Of a stretch of 64,000 nt of DNA, positions 39,401 to 46,364 are shown one piece after another. Where the stretch lies: assembly GCA_017307755.1 (NCBI GenBank), contig JAFKGQ010000024.1, forward strand, positions 31,022-95,021. The letters run 5' to 3'. The notes under the pieces were generated by a model. It saw only the letters and a list, made by a program, of their open reading frames with translations. It made no database searches and had not been told where the DNA came from. Positions within the stretch are counted from its first letter, which is position 1; the number at the start of each line of letters is the position of its first letter. Source of the DNA: Chitinophagaceae bacterium (GTDB lineage Bacteria > Bacteroidota > Bacteroidia > Chitinophagales > Chitinophagaceae). A program made the position numbers and the translations under genes.

Positions 39401-39699
39401 GTGACCTGGAATATGTACACATGAAGGACATGCGCGCTGCCTGTATGGAACCCGTGAACGTGCTGAGCAGTTACAAATGGCAAGGCGGTCTGGGATATTA
39501 TGAAAGCACCCGTGACGCCAGTACGGATTTCTTCTTCTCCCATGTACCCCGGGGTACATTCATCTTTGAATATCCCCTGTTTGTCGGTCAATCGGGGAAC
39601 TTTAGCAATGGTGTGACAAACATCGAATGCATGTATGCTCCCGAGTTTGGATTCCACAGCGAAGGCATACGGGTGAACGTGGAGGAGGCCACGCCATGA
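33472..39699 (+). CDS. Alpha-2-macroglobulin-family protein with intact thioester
   Basis: 2075 residues: signal peptide (LLLTPFLSFAQ), long N-terminal helical part, a carboxypeptidase-regulatory-like segment and MG2-type domain around residues 540-720 (FTDRSIYRPGQTLYFKGI), the A2M domain near 1290 (LRTDDSGSVTFSFTMPEALTQWKWMLLAHT), and the thioester CVEQ with Cys1498 in the complement-like helical domain (TNGGFVWFKGG-like segment at ~1590-1605). Bacterial A2Ms trap proteases in the periplasm or at the surface. Many are paired with a penicillin-binding protein 1C gene; here the next gene is an FAD oxidoreductase overlapping by four bases. Confidence 0.93.
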   Translation: MTTQLRIRIIACLLLTPFLSFAQVKPDNYTARWKTVDSLINIKGLPQSALTQVNLIYERARQEKNEPQLLKALLYRIRLQNGDQEDAGIRNIADLEKQIPGAQQPARSILQNILAGLYRNYYQQHRYQLYDRTRTVDLIKDSIATWGADDFHKKIGELYLASLAEDRLLQTTRLDTYDPIIIKGNMRALRPTLFDLLAHYAMDYFQSDERDLNRPAYAFELNDPAIFADAAAFIKHTFVTTDSLSLHYKALILFQRLIGLHLADAKPDALLDVDIERLNFVHSYAVMENKDELYTAALANITNKWPDASAAAEAWYLQALQHSNKAGRYTPPQDTSGRYEYAAAKAICEKVIAQKDSSEGKVHCIGLLRQILYKSLELKTETVNVPGQPFRSLVKWRNLSRLYIRIVRLDHATRENLGNNTYQDDYWQKLLQLSAVRTFTQSLPKTDDNQTHGAEISIEGLPVGAYALIASEDSAFRLGQHVMALASLYISNIAYISNGQDYFVVDRTSGQPISAAGVQVWEKTYDYKVSRFVFTKAETYRTDGHGHFQIKKRENKRNNNAQIALEITAGQDHLFTDDEAYYVYYRLPYPDGTNTVDRGKYEKDNLRTYFFTDRSIYRPGQTLYFKGILVTRDFDTHKARILSQYKTRVVLYDVNGTKVDSLNVTTNDFGSYHGQFRLPENLLNGSFRIQDDSSRQQQSFSVEEYKRPKFYVSYDTLKGGYRVGDTIRVQGTAKAYAGNVIDGALVKYTVRRETRYPIFCFDCWSRPISNPQMIAHGTIKTDAKGRFSVTFPAIPDQMTGRSADPTFEYILSADITDINGETRSGSTTVRAGYKALELSIQQPTENRLAADSLKTIFVRAGNLSGTPEPAAINVAIYPLKAPDRLIRNRYWEAPDQFVLSREEYLRLFPHDEYSDETDKTKWEKGDKVWQTADSAGRPLTIGKRLSPGWYLIEVQSKDKYGQPVKALQYINLYDGQTGRPSEAQYNWALGSQQTLEPGNKATVGIGTSAENVFVIRKVSHNDSAAAFSFLTLNKEKKSADFPVTEADRGGFGVLDAFVKDNRVYSSLFTVHVPWTNKELSIRYDTYRDKVLPGNEEKWKVTIKGRQTDKVAAEILAGMYDASLDQFKKHDWSVPDVYPVYSPGNGWEGRSNFGDITSQQRYIQEKDYPYFDKRYDQLVTISHDGRMYGEVIYKSASGRTRAMPQALAAPVFNYSTANRDQLGAAKIVQVPDPNSDPDGSKGMMLDSVILEGVEAIPPGAAPVQVRKNFNETAFFFPDLRTDDSGSVTFSFTMPEALTQWKWMLLAHTQDLSLGYSERTVVSQKKLMVQPNVPRFLREGDRMELGVKVVNLTDSEMTGQMGLQLIDPATGQTADGVLSNRQANQYFTVAAGQSAVIGFPIDIPYQYNRPLTYRIVARAKEYSDGEEAVLPVVSNRMLVTESLPLNMNGDGTKQFRFEKLLQSGASETLNHHALTMEFTSNPAWYAVQALPYLMEYPYECVEQTFNKFYANALASRIAGSSPRIQEIFSKWKTSDTAALLSNLEKNQELKSVLLQETPWVLQGKNESQQRQHIALLFDMVRMSRELESSLTKLKDMQAPNGGFVWFKGGPDDRYMTQYILTGIGHLQKLNAIPPSMTGKIKDIVSAALPYLDGKIKKDYQDIIQRQKNKRPQPLGKTAGPVWIGETPAQYLYMRSFFNDYGIPGDVFPAVNYFRKQAREAWIQGGKYMQGMIALALFRTGDVQTGKDIIASLKQTAIRDEERGMYWKGMEGGYYWWQAPIETQSLLIEAFREIAPNTGTDNALKTWLLKQKQTHNWPTTKATADACYALLAPSPSQPALSANDWLNTERNVDIQLGNRTFSSSAVATEAGTGYFKQVVDGARVQPSMGNITVTMKTTGSGQTAPAGSGSPAWGAIYWQYFENLDKITAASNAKAPLKLTKKLFIEKNTDRGPVLEPVADNGVLHPGDKVKVRIELQSDRDLEYVHMKDMRAACMEPVNVLSSYKWQGGLGYYESTRDASTDFFFSHVPRGTFIFEYPLFVGQSGNFSNGVTNIECMYAPEFGFHSEGIRVNVEEATP

Positions 39700-40754
39700 G
39701 GAAGGATGTATTGATCATTGGTCAGGGCATTTGCGGTACCTTTCTCGGTTGGTGGCTGGAACAAAAGGGGCTATCCTATATCGTCATCGACGAACAGCGT
39801 CCACATACTGCTTCCAGGGCAGCGGCGGGACTCATCAATCCTGTTACGGGCCGGCGCATCGTAAAGACCTGGATGATCGACGATCTGTTGTCTTTTGCCG
39901 GGGAAGCTTATGGCGATCTTGGTGCAGCTTTGCAGGTGGACTGTCTTACACAAACCCGGGTCGTCGACTTCTTTCCCACGGCACAGATGCGGCTGGCATT
40001 TTTACAGCGCTATGAGGAAGATCCCCAATACCTGCAGCTGCCGTCGGACGAACAGCATTACAGAGAGCTATTCCACTATGATCTCGGCTATGGCATCATC
40101 ACCCCCTGTTACCTTGCAGACCTTCCCCGGCTCCTGCCTGCCTTTCGTAAACGCCTGTTGCAACAAAATACCCTAATCGAAGCCGCTTTCGATCATCAAT
40201 CTCTTATCGTCGAAGCACAAGGCATAACATACAAGGACATCACTGCAGACAGGATCATCTTCTGCGACGGTATTCAAAGCGCAGACAGTCCATATTTCTC
40301 CCGCATCCCCTTCGCCCCGAACAAAGGCGAAGCACTGATAATAGATATCCCCGATCTGCCGCTGTCTGCCACCGTCTTTAAAAAAGGTATGACGCTTGCC
40401 CCCTGGAAAGATGGCTTGTATTGGGTCGGCTCATCCTACGAATGGTCCTTCACCGACGCTGGTCCTACAGAAATATTCAAACAAAAGACCGAAGCCCTCC
40501 TGAAAGACTGGCTAAAAGTGCCTTTCCGGATCATTGACCATGTCGCTTCCATACGCCCCGCCACCCTGGAACGACGCCCCTTTGTAGGCTTCCATCCCAT
40601 ATACCCTGCCATAGGCATCCTCAATGGTATGGGAACCAAGGGATGTTCATTAGCGCCCTATTTTGCGCATCAGTTGGTGGAGCATATTGTTCATGGAGGA
40701 GCTATCCGGCCGGACGCAGATGTAAGAAGATTTACAAAAATTTTGAGTAGGTGA
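39696..40754 (+). CDS. FAD-dependent oxidoreductase (DAO family)
   Basis: 352 residues from the ATG at 39696, which overlaps the A2M stop (ATGA). An N-terminal dinucleotide-binding motif (DVLIIGQGICGTFLGWWLEQKG, one Gly of GxGxxG replaced by G-Q-G-I-C-G order) and SRAAAGLINPVTGRRIVK match the glycine oxidase/D-amino acid oxidase group; the C-terminal SIRPATLERRPFVGFHPIYPAIGILNGMGTKGCSLAPYFAHQL contains the usual second FAD-contact segment. Substrate unknown. The overlap with A2M suggests co-expression, with no clear functional link. Confidence 0.88.
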   Translation: MRKDVLIIGQGICGTFLGWWLEQKGLSYIVIDEQRPHTASRAAAGLINPVTGRRIVKTWMIDDLLSFAGEAYGDLGAALQVDCLTQTRVVDFFPTAQMRLAFLQRYEEDPQYLQLPSDEQHYRELFHYDLGYGIITPCYLADLPRLLPAFRKRLLQQNTLIEAAFDHQSLIVEAQGITYKDITADRIIFCDGIQSADSPYFSRIPFAPNKGEALIIDIPDLPLSATVFKKGMTLAPWKDGLYWVGSSYEWSFTDAGPTEIFKQKTEALLKDWLKVPFRIIDHVASIRPATLERRPFVGFHPIYPAIGILNGMGTKGCSLAPYFAHQLVEHIVHGGAIRPDADVRRFTKILSR

Positions 40755-40787
40755 ATCGGTAAATTTACTTCCTTAAACCAAAATACT

Positions 40788-41355
40788 ATGGAAGTAATAT
40801 TTATCAGAGATAAGATATATGAGATACGGGGGCAACGGGTGATGTTGGATTTTGACCTGGCGGCGTTGTATGAGGTGCCCACCAAGGTTCTTAATCAGGC
40901 AGTAAAACGTAATGCCGAGCGTTTCCCGGAAGATTTTATGTTCAGGCTGACGGAAGAAGAATGGGTACGGATGTGGTCACAAATTGTGATCACATCAGGC
41001 AAGGGCCAGACAAACATTCAAATACTTGACGGTCAATCGAATACCAAAAAGAGAACGGATTGCAAAGAGTAATTAGCTCGGGTCAGGGTACTATGCGGTC
41101 ACAATTTGTGACCGCATCATCTGAAAAAAGAAACAAGAGCCACCTCCCCTACGCCTTCACCGAACACGGTGTCACCATGCTGGCCAGCGTCCTCAGAAGC
41201 GACAAAGCCGTAAAAATGAGCATCGAGGTAGTCCGGGCTTTTATAGCCCTGAAGCAATATGCCATCGAGCAGAACAATATCGCTGTTCAATTCCAGGAGA
41301 TCAGGGATAGATTGGGTGAGCACGACGTTCAGCTCAACGCTATCTATGACGCCAT
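40788..41355 (+). pseudogene. Frameshifted, 3'-truncated ORF6N-domain gene
   Basis: The first frame (40788-41072) encodes FIRDKIYEIRGQRVMLDFDLAALYEVPTKVLNQAVKRN ... FPEDFMFRLTEEEW, the classic ORF6N/KilA-N-associated domain. It stops at 41072, while the continuation (RSQFVTASSEKRN, PYAFTEHGVTMLASVLRSDKAVKMSIEVVRAFIALK) is in the -1 frame. Adding one A to the A5 run near 41046-41050 restores one frame, so a single deletion from A6 explains it. The usual C-terminal tail after NAIYDAI is absent and the frame runs into the antisense of the next gene, so the 3' end was also lost. Confidence 0.8.
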
Positions 41356-41364
41356 ACCCAGCCC

Positions 41365-42234
41365 TTATTGTGCCGCCACCTTGCGGGGGGGCGCTGGTTC
41401 CAATCGCCGGATGATCGTCGTATTGCCCGAAATAAAACTGAGGGGGTCCTGGTTGAGCACACGGCTCATAGCCTCATACAGCTCTGGAAGCTCGTGTCTG
41501 AACTGTACTGTATTCTCAAAGAACAGTTCGACAGCCACTGCCCAGAACTCGTGGTAGTTGGTGGCTGCATAGTCGCCCAGTAAATTCTTGGCGCCGCTCT
41601 GCATAGCCGTAAAGATGGGACGGGCTACCTTGGAAAAATTATGGAATTCCTTTTTAAAGTGTTTGTCTTCTTCCGTCTGGGTGACAAAATTGACATAGGC
41701 AAGTGCGTGCCCCATTTCATGTAAGCCCACATTGCAGTTGGGTGTTTGACCGGACATTCCTTTGACAAAATTATCCCAGGAGAGATAAATGCCCGATTGA
41801 TCAACATGCCCCATAAAAGGCCGGGAATAAAATCCATAATGATAGTCGTCCCTTAAAATGAAGATATCATCAAAATAGTTGAGTCTGAACTTCTCCAGAC
41901 CAAAAGTAAGCTGGACGGCGACCGCGCTGACCAGGATAGGCATTTCGGCGGTCTGTTCCACCTCTATATAATGAAAGTTCTTCGAATGTTGGAACTGGTA
42001 GGTACGAAAAAGGAATTTCCGTTGTTCTTCCAGACCCAGCCGGTTGTAATACTTTAGGTGGCGAGATATGATCGAGTGATAAAAAGTCTCCGCCGCGATA
42101 AAACGTTTGTATTGATGTTTAGTGTAGAGACGTTGAAAAAGCAAGGTCACCGGGCGGTTGAGTAGAAGTATTCCCAGTACCAATGCAATTATGACGACAA
42201 TTTCCATAAGGTTCCATTTTTCTTTGTGATTCAA
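41365..42234 (-). CDS. MtfA-like zinc peptidase (M90 family), copy 1
   Basis: 289 residues (280 if starting at MEIVV, 42207). An N-terminal membrane helix (MEIVVIIALVLGILLL) is followed by the M90/MtfA domain: AVQLTFGL, the zinc motif VGLHEMGHALAYVNF and the conserved TNYHEFWAVAVELFFE with the third metal ligand. E. coli MtfA is a soluble aminopeptidase tied to glucose-PTS regulation; the anchored version here is likely at the inner membrane. The paralogue at 42515-43366 is about 280 bases upstream. The ORF6N remnant abuts the stop codon. Confidence 0.9.
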   Translation of the reverse strand: MNHKEKWNLMEIVVIIALVLGILLLNRPVTLLFQRLYTKHQYKRFIAAETFYHSIISRHLKYYNRLGLEEQRKFLFRTYQFQHSKNFHYIEVEQTAEMPILVSAVAVQLTFGLEKFRLNYFDDIFILRDDYHYGFYSRPFMGHVDQSGIYLSWDNFVKGMSGQTPNCNVGLHEMGHALAYVNFVTQTEEDKHFKKEFHNFSKVARPIFTAMQSGAKNLLGDYAATNYHEFWAVAVELFFENTVQFRHELPELYEAMSRVLNQDPLSFISGNTTIIRRLEPAPPRKVAAQ

Positions 42235-42311
42235 AAGAAAACGATTGGTTGTTACAATCGGGCCTTACATTGGTCTTGGATACGGTACTATGGTTTTCAG
42301 TGTAGTATTGC

Positions 42312-42395
42312 CCGCAATTGTACTTTGGGAAAATTTAGTCCAATTGCGGCAAAGATCTAATATCTGTCCTTCGGACAACGAACCTACGGTTCGTT
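42312..42395. repeat. Structured repeat, copy 1: upstream stem plus double hairpin
   Basis: CCGCAATTG (42312-42320) pairs perfectly with CAATTGCGG (42341-42349). After a short spacer, ATCTAATATC leads into TGTCC-TTC-GGACA (42365-42377) and AACGAACC-TAC-GGTTCGTT (42377-42395). The double hairpin recurs at 50863 and 55054. The element fills much of the 280-bp gap between the two MtfA-like genes; no gene is present in that gap. Confidence 0.75.
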
Positions 42396-42514
42396 AGGAG
42401 AAGAAAACCTAGGTAGGTTAATCAAGAGGAAATGAATCATTACGGATTGCAGACAAGATAGAAATAATATTTAAAAATCAAAAGCCTTGTGGAGATGTTT
42501 TCGTTAAAATTTCT

Positions 42515-43366
42515 TTACAAATTGACAATCAATTTATTAGAAATCGATTCCTCCAGAAGCTCCGGATCAATGACCTTGCGGGGGGTCAGCGGGTCCTGGT
42601 TGAGAAGTACACACAGCGAGTCATAGAGTTCCGGCAGCTGCCGCTTAAAAGCATGGGACTTTTCAAAAAAAGTTTCTATACTGACGGCCCAGAACTCCTG
42701 GTAATTGGTGGCTGCGTAGGGGTCCAGGAGAGTGGTTTCGCCTGCCTGCATACGCTCGAATATGGGCCGGGCCGTTTTTGAGAAATCCCTGAACTTGTCA
42801 TGGAAGGTATCGTCCTTTCCCTCTTCCACCGTAAAATTGACGTAGACCAGCGCATGGGCCATTTCATGTAAGCCGACATTCTGTCCATCGGAATAATCGC
42901 TGAATTCCCTGATAAAATTGGACCAGGAAAGGTAAATACCGTCTTCGCTGACATGACCTTCAAAGGGCATATTGTATAATCCAAACCGGTAATTCTCTTT
43001 TAACAGGTAAATAGTCTTAAAATAGTCGAGAAGATAGTGTTCAAGGCCAAATGTGAGCTGGACGGCGGCGGCACTGATCAGCAGGGGCATCCGTTCCTCT
43101 TTTTCAAGGTCGATATATTCAAAATCCTTGTCCTCCATAAAATTGAGCACCCGGCGTAGAAAACGGTCCCTTACCGTGTCATCCAGGCTCTTATAGTAGG
43201 GATTATATTGCGATAGGATATTGTCATAATCCCAATGTCTGTCATCATATATGCGGGTGACCTTCACCGCCCTGATCCTTTTAAGGACCAGGCGGCTCAG
43301 CCTGGCGATAATAAAAACAGCTATTACCAGGCCTATGATAAGGGCAATTTCGGTCAACAGGCGCAT
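42515..43366 (-). CDS. MtfA-like zinc peptidase (M90 family), copy 2
   Basis: 283 residues with an N-terminal membrane helix (LLTEIALIIGLVIAVFIIARL) and the M90 domain: AVQLTFGLEHYLLDYFKTIYLL, zinc motif VGLHEMAHALVYVNF, and TNYQEFWAVSIETFFEKS. It is clearly paralogous to the gene downstream across the whole length, including RPIF-RMQ and GIYLSW segments. Its C-terminus is longer (LLEESISNKLIVNL). It is divergent from aspS, with the promoter region between 43367 and 43477. Confidence 0.9.
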   Translation of the reverse strand: MRLLTEIALIIGLVIAVFIIARLSRLVLKRIRAVKVTRIYDDRHWDYDNILSQYNPYYKSLDDTVRDRFLRRVLNFMEDKDFEYIDLEKEERMPLLISAAAVQLTFGLEHYLLDYFKTIYLLKENYRFGLYNMPFEGHVSEDGIYLSWSNFIREFSDYSDGQNVGLHEMAHALVYVNFTVEEGKDDTFHDKFRDFSKTARPIFERMQAGETTLLDPYAATNYQEFWAVSIETFFEKSHAFKRQLPELYDSLCVLLNQDPLTPRKVIDPELLEESISNKLIVNL

Positions 43367-43447
43367 ACATCCGAAAAATACAGTTTTTTCCTGCTTTTAC
43401 AACGATAAGAGAGGGGCTCCCGCTGTCATTGTGCATAATTTTTAAAT

Positions 43448-43455
43448 TACCTTTG
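43448..43455 (+). promoter_or_regulatory. aspS: Candidate -7 box (TACCTTTG) for aspS
   Basis: Exact TAnnTTTG match 22 bases before the ATG, so the mRNA would have a short leader. A TTG lies 16 bases upstream, closer than the usual spacing. Confidence 0.4.
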
Positions 43456-43477
43456 CCCCTCATGAAAAAACATCAGG

Positions 43478-45337
43478 ATGTATAGAACTCATACTTGCGG
43501 GGAATTAAGACAACAACATGTCGGGGTCGCCGTGACCCTGGCCGGCTGGGTACAGACAGTACGTAAATTTGGTAGCATTACTTTTGTCGACCTCCGAGAT
43601 CGCTATGGCATTACACAGCTGCTTTTTGGAGAAGAATTGAATCGGCAGCTTACGGAGGATCCTCCCGGGCGTGAGTTCGTCCTGCAGGTCATCGGGACGG
43701 TGACTGAGCGGACAAATAAGAACCCTAATATACCCACCGGGGACATCGAGATAAAGGTAGATTCATTTAAAACCCTCAATAGATCCGTAACGCCTCCCTT
43801 TACTATCCAGGATGACACGGACGGGGGAGACGACCTGCGTATGAAATACAGGTATCTGGACCTCCGGCGTAATGCTGTGAAAAAGAACCTTGAGCTGCGA
43901 TATGCCGTGGGCAGAGCCGCCCGCAACTACCTGCATGAGCAGCAGTTTATGGATATCGAGACGCCCTTCCTTATCAAGTCCACTCCTGAAGGGGCACGGG
44001 ACTTTGTTGTCCCCTCCCGTATGAACCAAGGGCAGTTCTATGCTCTCCCTCAATCCCCGCAGACCTTCAAACAGCTGTTGATGGTCAGTGGTTATGACAG
44101 GTATTACCAGATCGTAAAATGCTTCCGTGACGAGGACCTTCGGGCCGACAGACAGCCGGAATTCACGCAGATAGACTGTGAGATGAGCTTTGTTGAGCAA
44201 GAGGACATCCTCAACATGTTTGAAGGCATGATCAAACATATCTTTAAGGCCGTAAAGAACATCGATTATACGGAGAAAGTAGAGCGCATGACCTGGGAGC
44301 AGGCCATGTGGAACTATGGCAATGACAAGCCCGATATCAGATTTGGCATGAAATTGCTGAACCTGAAGTCGGCCTTTACCCGCAGCGAAAGGATAAATTC
44401 CCAACTGGAAGCTGTCCTGGACGAGGGCAATGCCTCCCTGATCTCCGGGGCAGGTTTTGGCGTATTCGACAATGCTGAGACAGTGCTGGCCATTGCCGTG
44501 CCGGGGTGCAGCGAATACACCCGCAAACAGACGGATGAGCTCACCGAATGGGTCAAACGTCCCCAGATAGGCATGCAGGGTCTGGTATTTATCAAATACA
44601 ACACGGATGGTAGTCTGAAAAGCAGCGTAGACAAATTTTACAATGAAGAAAAGCTAAAAGCCATTGCTACCGCAGCCGGCGCCGTCCCTGGCGACCTGAT
44701 ACTGATACTTGCAGGCAGGGAAGAACGCACCCGCAAAGCCATCAGCGAGCTGCGGCTGGAAATGGGCCGGCGCCTGGGTCTTCGAAAAGACAATGAGTTC
44801 AAGCTCCTCTGGGTGCTGGACTTCCCGTTGTTCGAATATGCCGAGGAGGAGAATCGTTGGGTAGCCCGCCATCATCCCTTTACTTCCCCCAAACCTTCGG
44901 ACATCAGCGTAATGATCAACAATAGTCCTGTGATAGAGAACCCGGAAAAATACCTGGAACATCCCTATTCCAATATCAAGGCTAATGCCTATGACATGGT
45001 ACTCAACGGGAATGAGATCGGGGGCGGCTCCATCCGGATCTTCCAACGGGAGTTGCAGGAGAAGATGTTTGCGGCCCTGGGGATGAGCCAGGAAGAAGCC
45101 CTCCATAAATTCGGGTTCCTGCTGGGCGCTTTTGAATATGGCGCTCCTCCCCATGGAGGCATCGCCTTTGGGTTCGACAGACTATGCGCCATCCTTGGAG
45201 GCAGCGAAAGCATCCGTGACTTTATCGCCTTCCCCAAGAACAACAGCGGAAGGGATGTGATGTTGGATGCTCCCAGCGCCATCGATGACCAACAGTTGGA
45301 AGAATTGTCCATTGCTTTGAAAGTAGAAAGCCGATGA
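43478..45337 (+). CDS. aspS: Aspartate-tRNA ligase
   Basis: 619 residues. Class II synthetase: N-terminal OB anticodon-binding domain (AGWVQTVRKFGSITFVDLRDRYGITQLLF), motif 2 region YQIVKCFRDEDLRADRQPEFTQIDCEMSF, bacterial GAD insertion (~285-420, RKAISELRL at its end) and motif 3 GGIAFGFDRLCAILGG. It charges tRNA-Asp. Length above 580 is normal for the bacterial type with GAD domain. A four-base overlap with the membrane-protein gene downstream couples them. Confidence 0.98.
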   Translation: MYRTHTCGELRQQHVGVAVTLAGWVQTVRKFGSITFVDLRDRYGITQLLFGEELNRQLTEDPPGREFVLQVIGTVTERTNKNPNIPTGDIEIKVDSFKTLNRSVTPPFTIQDDTDGGDDLRMKYRYLDLRRNAVKKNLELRYAVGRAARNYLHEQQFMDIETPFLIKSTPEGARDFVVPSRMNQGQFYALPQSPQTFKQLLMVSGYDRYYQIVKCFRDEDLRADRQPEFTQIDCEMSFVEQEDILNMFEGMIKHIFKAVKNIDYTEKVERMTWEQAMWNYGNDKPDIRFGMKLLNLKSAFTRSERINSQLEAVLDEGNASLISGAGFGVFDNAETVLAIAVPGCSEYTRKQTDELTEWVKRPQIGMQGLVFIKYNTDGSLKSSVDKFYNEEKLKAIATAAGAVPGDLILILAGREERTRKAISELRLEMGRRLGLRKDNEFKLLWVLDFPLFEYAEEENRWVARHHPFTSPKPSDISVMINNSPVIENPEKYLEHPYSNIKANAYDMVLNGNEIGGGSIRIFQRELQEKMFAALGMSQEEALHKFGFLLGAFEYGAPPHGGIAFGFDRLCAILGGSESIRDFIAFPKNNSGRDVMLDAPSAIDDQQLEELSIALKVESR

Positions 45338-45822
45338 AAAAACTAGTGCCTATATCCACCATATTGTCATGGATCAACCTGGTGTTCGGAAGCTTCATAT
45401 GTCTGTCCATGCTGCTGGCGACATCTGTCTTTGGTGCAGTAGTACTGATCATGGCTTTCTTTTTCAGCGCCATACCGCTGCATAGCTATGCCGCTCTTCA
45501 GTTCCATAAAAGCATCCGGGACCCAAGCCTGCCGCTGAAAAGACAGACTGCCACCGGACTGCGTTTTATGGGTTTTGTGGTATTGTTCTTTGGGGTTATG
45601 ATCATCGCCAACAGCATAGCGATCCTCCAGCATACAAAAGAATGGCTACAAATGGAACAGTCCATGATGCCGGAGTCCAAACAACAGTTCAATGAAAAGA
45701 CGGTACGCCTGTCGGGTGTCCTGGCCCTGTTGTTGGGACTAAGCCTCACGGTCAACGTCATTTTGAATTTCAGGCTGCTGCGCTGGTATATTATGTCGAA
45801 GGGCAACCAGGATAATCCATGA
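45334..45822 (+). CDS. Four-helix membrane protein, unknown function
   Basis: 162 residues with hydrophobic helices at about 6-28, 30-50, 75-98 and 125-150, with short charged loops. Its ATG overlaps the aspS stop, and its own stop overlaps the next gene (ATGA), so three genes form a coupled unit. No motif recognised. Confidence 0.75.
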   Translation: MKKLVPISTILSWINLVFGSFICLSMLLATSVFGAVVLIMAFFFSAIPLHSYAALQFHKSIRDPSLPLKRQTATGLRFMGFVVLFFGVMIIANSIAILQHTKEWLQMEQSMMPESKQQFNEKTVRLSGVLALLLGLSLTVNVILNFRLLRWYIMSKGNQDNP

Positions 45823-46364
45823 AAGAAGTTCGGGGCATAAGAACTTTTTCCGTCTGCACGATCATTCTTGGAAGCGTTGTCTCTCTGGTGCTATTCAGCG
45901 CATGGCTTCAGCCGGGCGGGCTCGCCTCCAACAGGGAAATCAACCTGATGCTGACCGCAGTATTGCTCAGTCTGTTAACGCTGGGATATCCGGCACTGCT
46001 GCTGCTGATACGGGATAGATATTACCGGCATTTTCCCATCTCTTATCGCGCCAGGGTTTTCACCCACATCTTCCGGGTAATACAATTGATATTTATCGTT
46101 CTGCTCACCGGCTTGCTGACGGTGGCGATATATAATGTATCCGGAAAGTTCAATGCAGGAAATAGTTTTCGCCTTAACGTAATTCAGTCGGGAACACTTT
46201 TGATCTTACTTGTGACCATCGTATTGAACCTGACCCTTTTCTTCAAAGGCTGGCGCCTCTTAAAACAAACCCGAAAACCCTACATTGACGAAGTCATGTC
46301 TACTTTCGACCCCGCAAACCTACCCCAACAACAGCTCCCCCCAAAATCAACAGGACAACACTGA
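45819..46364 (+). CDS. Membrane protein, unknown function
   Basis: 181 residues; hydrophobic helices near 12-30, 45-68, 85-108 and 125-148, a cytoplasmic basic loop (RDRYYRHFPISYRARVF) and a Pro/Gln-rich C-terminal tail. It is similar in helix layout to its upstream neighbour, with which it overlaps by four bases. Its last 65 bases overlap the convergent serine protease gene, an antisense arrangement that could limit both transcripts. Confidence 0.7.
   Translation: MKEVRGIRTFSVCTIILGSVVSLVLFSAWLQPGGLASNREINLMLTAVLLSLLTLGYPALLLLIRDRYYRHFPISYRARVFTHIFRVIQLIFIVLLTGLLTVAIYNVSGKFNAGNSFRLNVIQSGTLLILLVTIVLNLTLFFKGWRLLKQTRKPYIDEVMSTFDPANLPQQQLPPKSTGQH

Noticed and set aside
41046..41050. Programmed -1 frameshift in the ORF6N gene
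   Set aside because: The A5 run is not a standard slippery heptamer in the reading frame, and the 3' end is also lost, so decay or a sequencing error is simpler.
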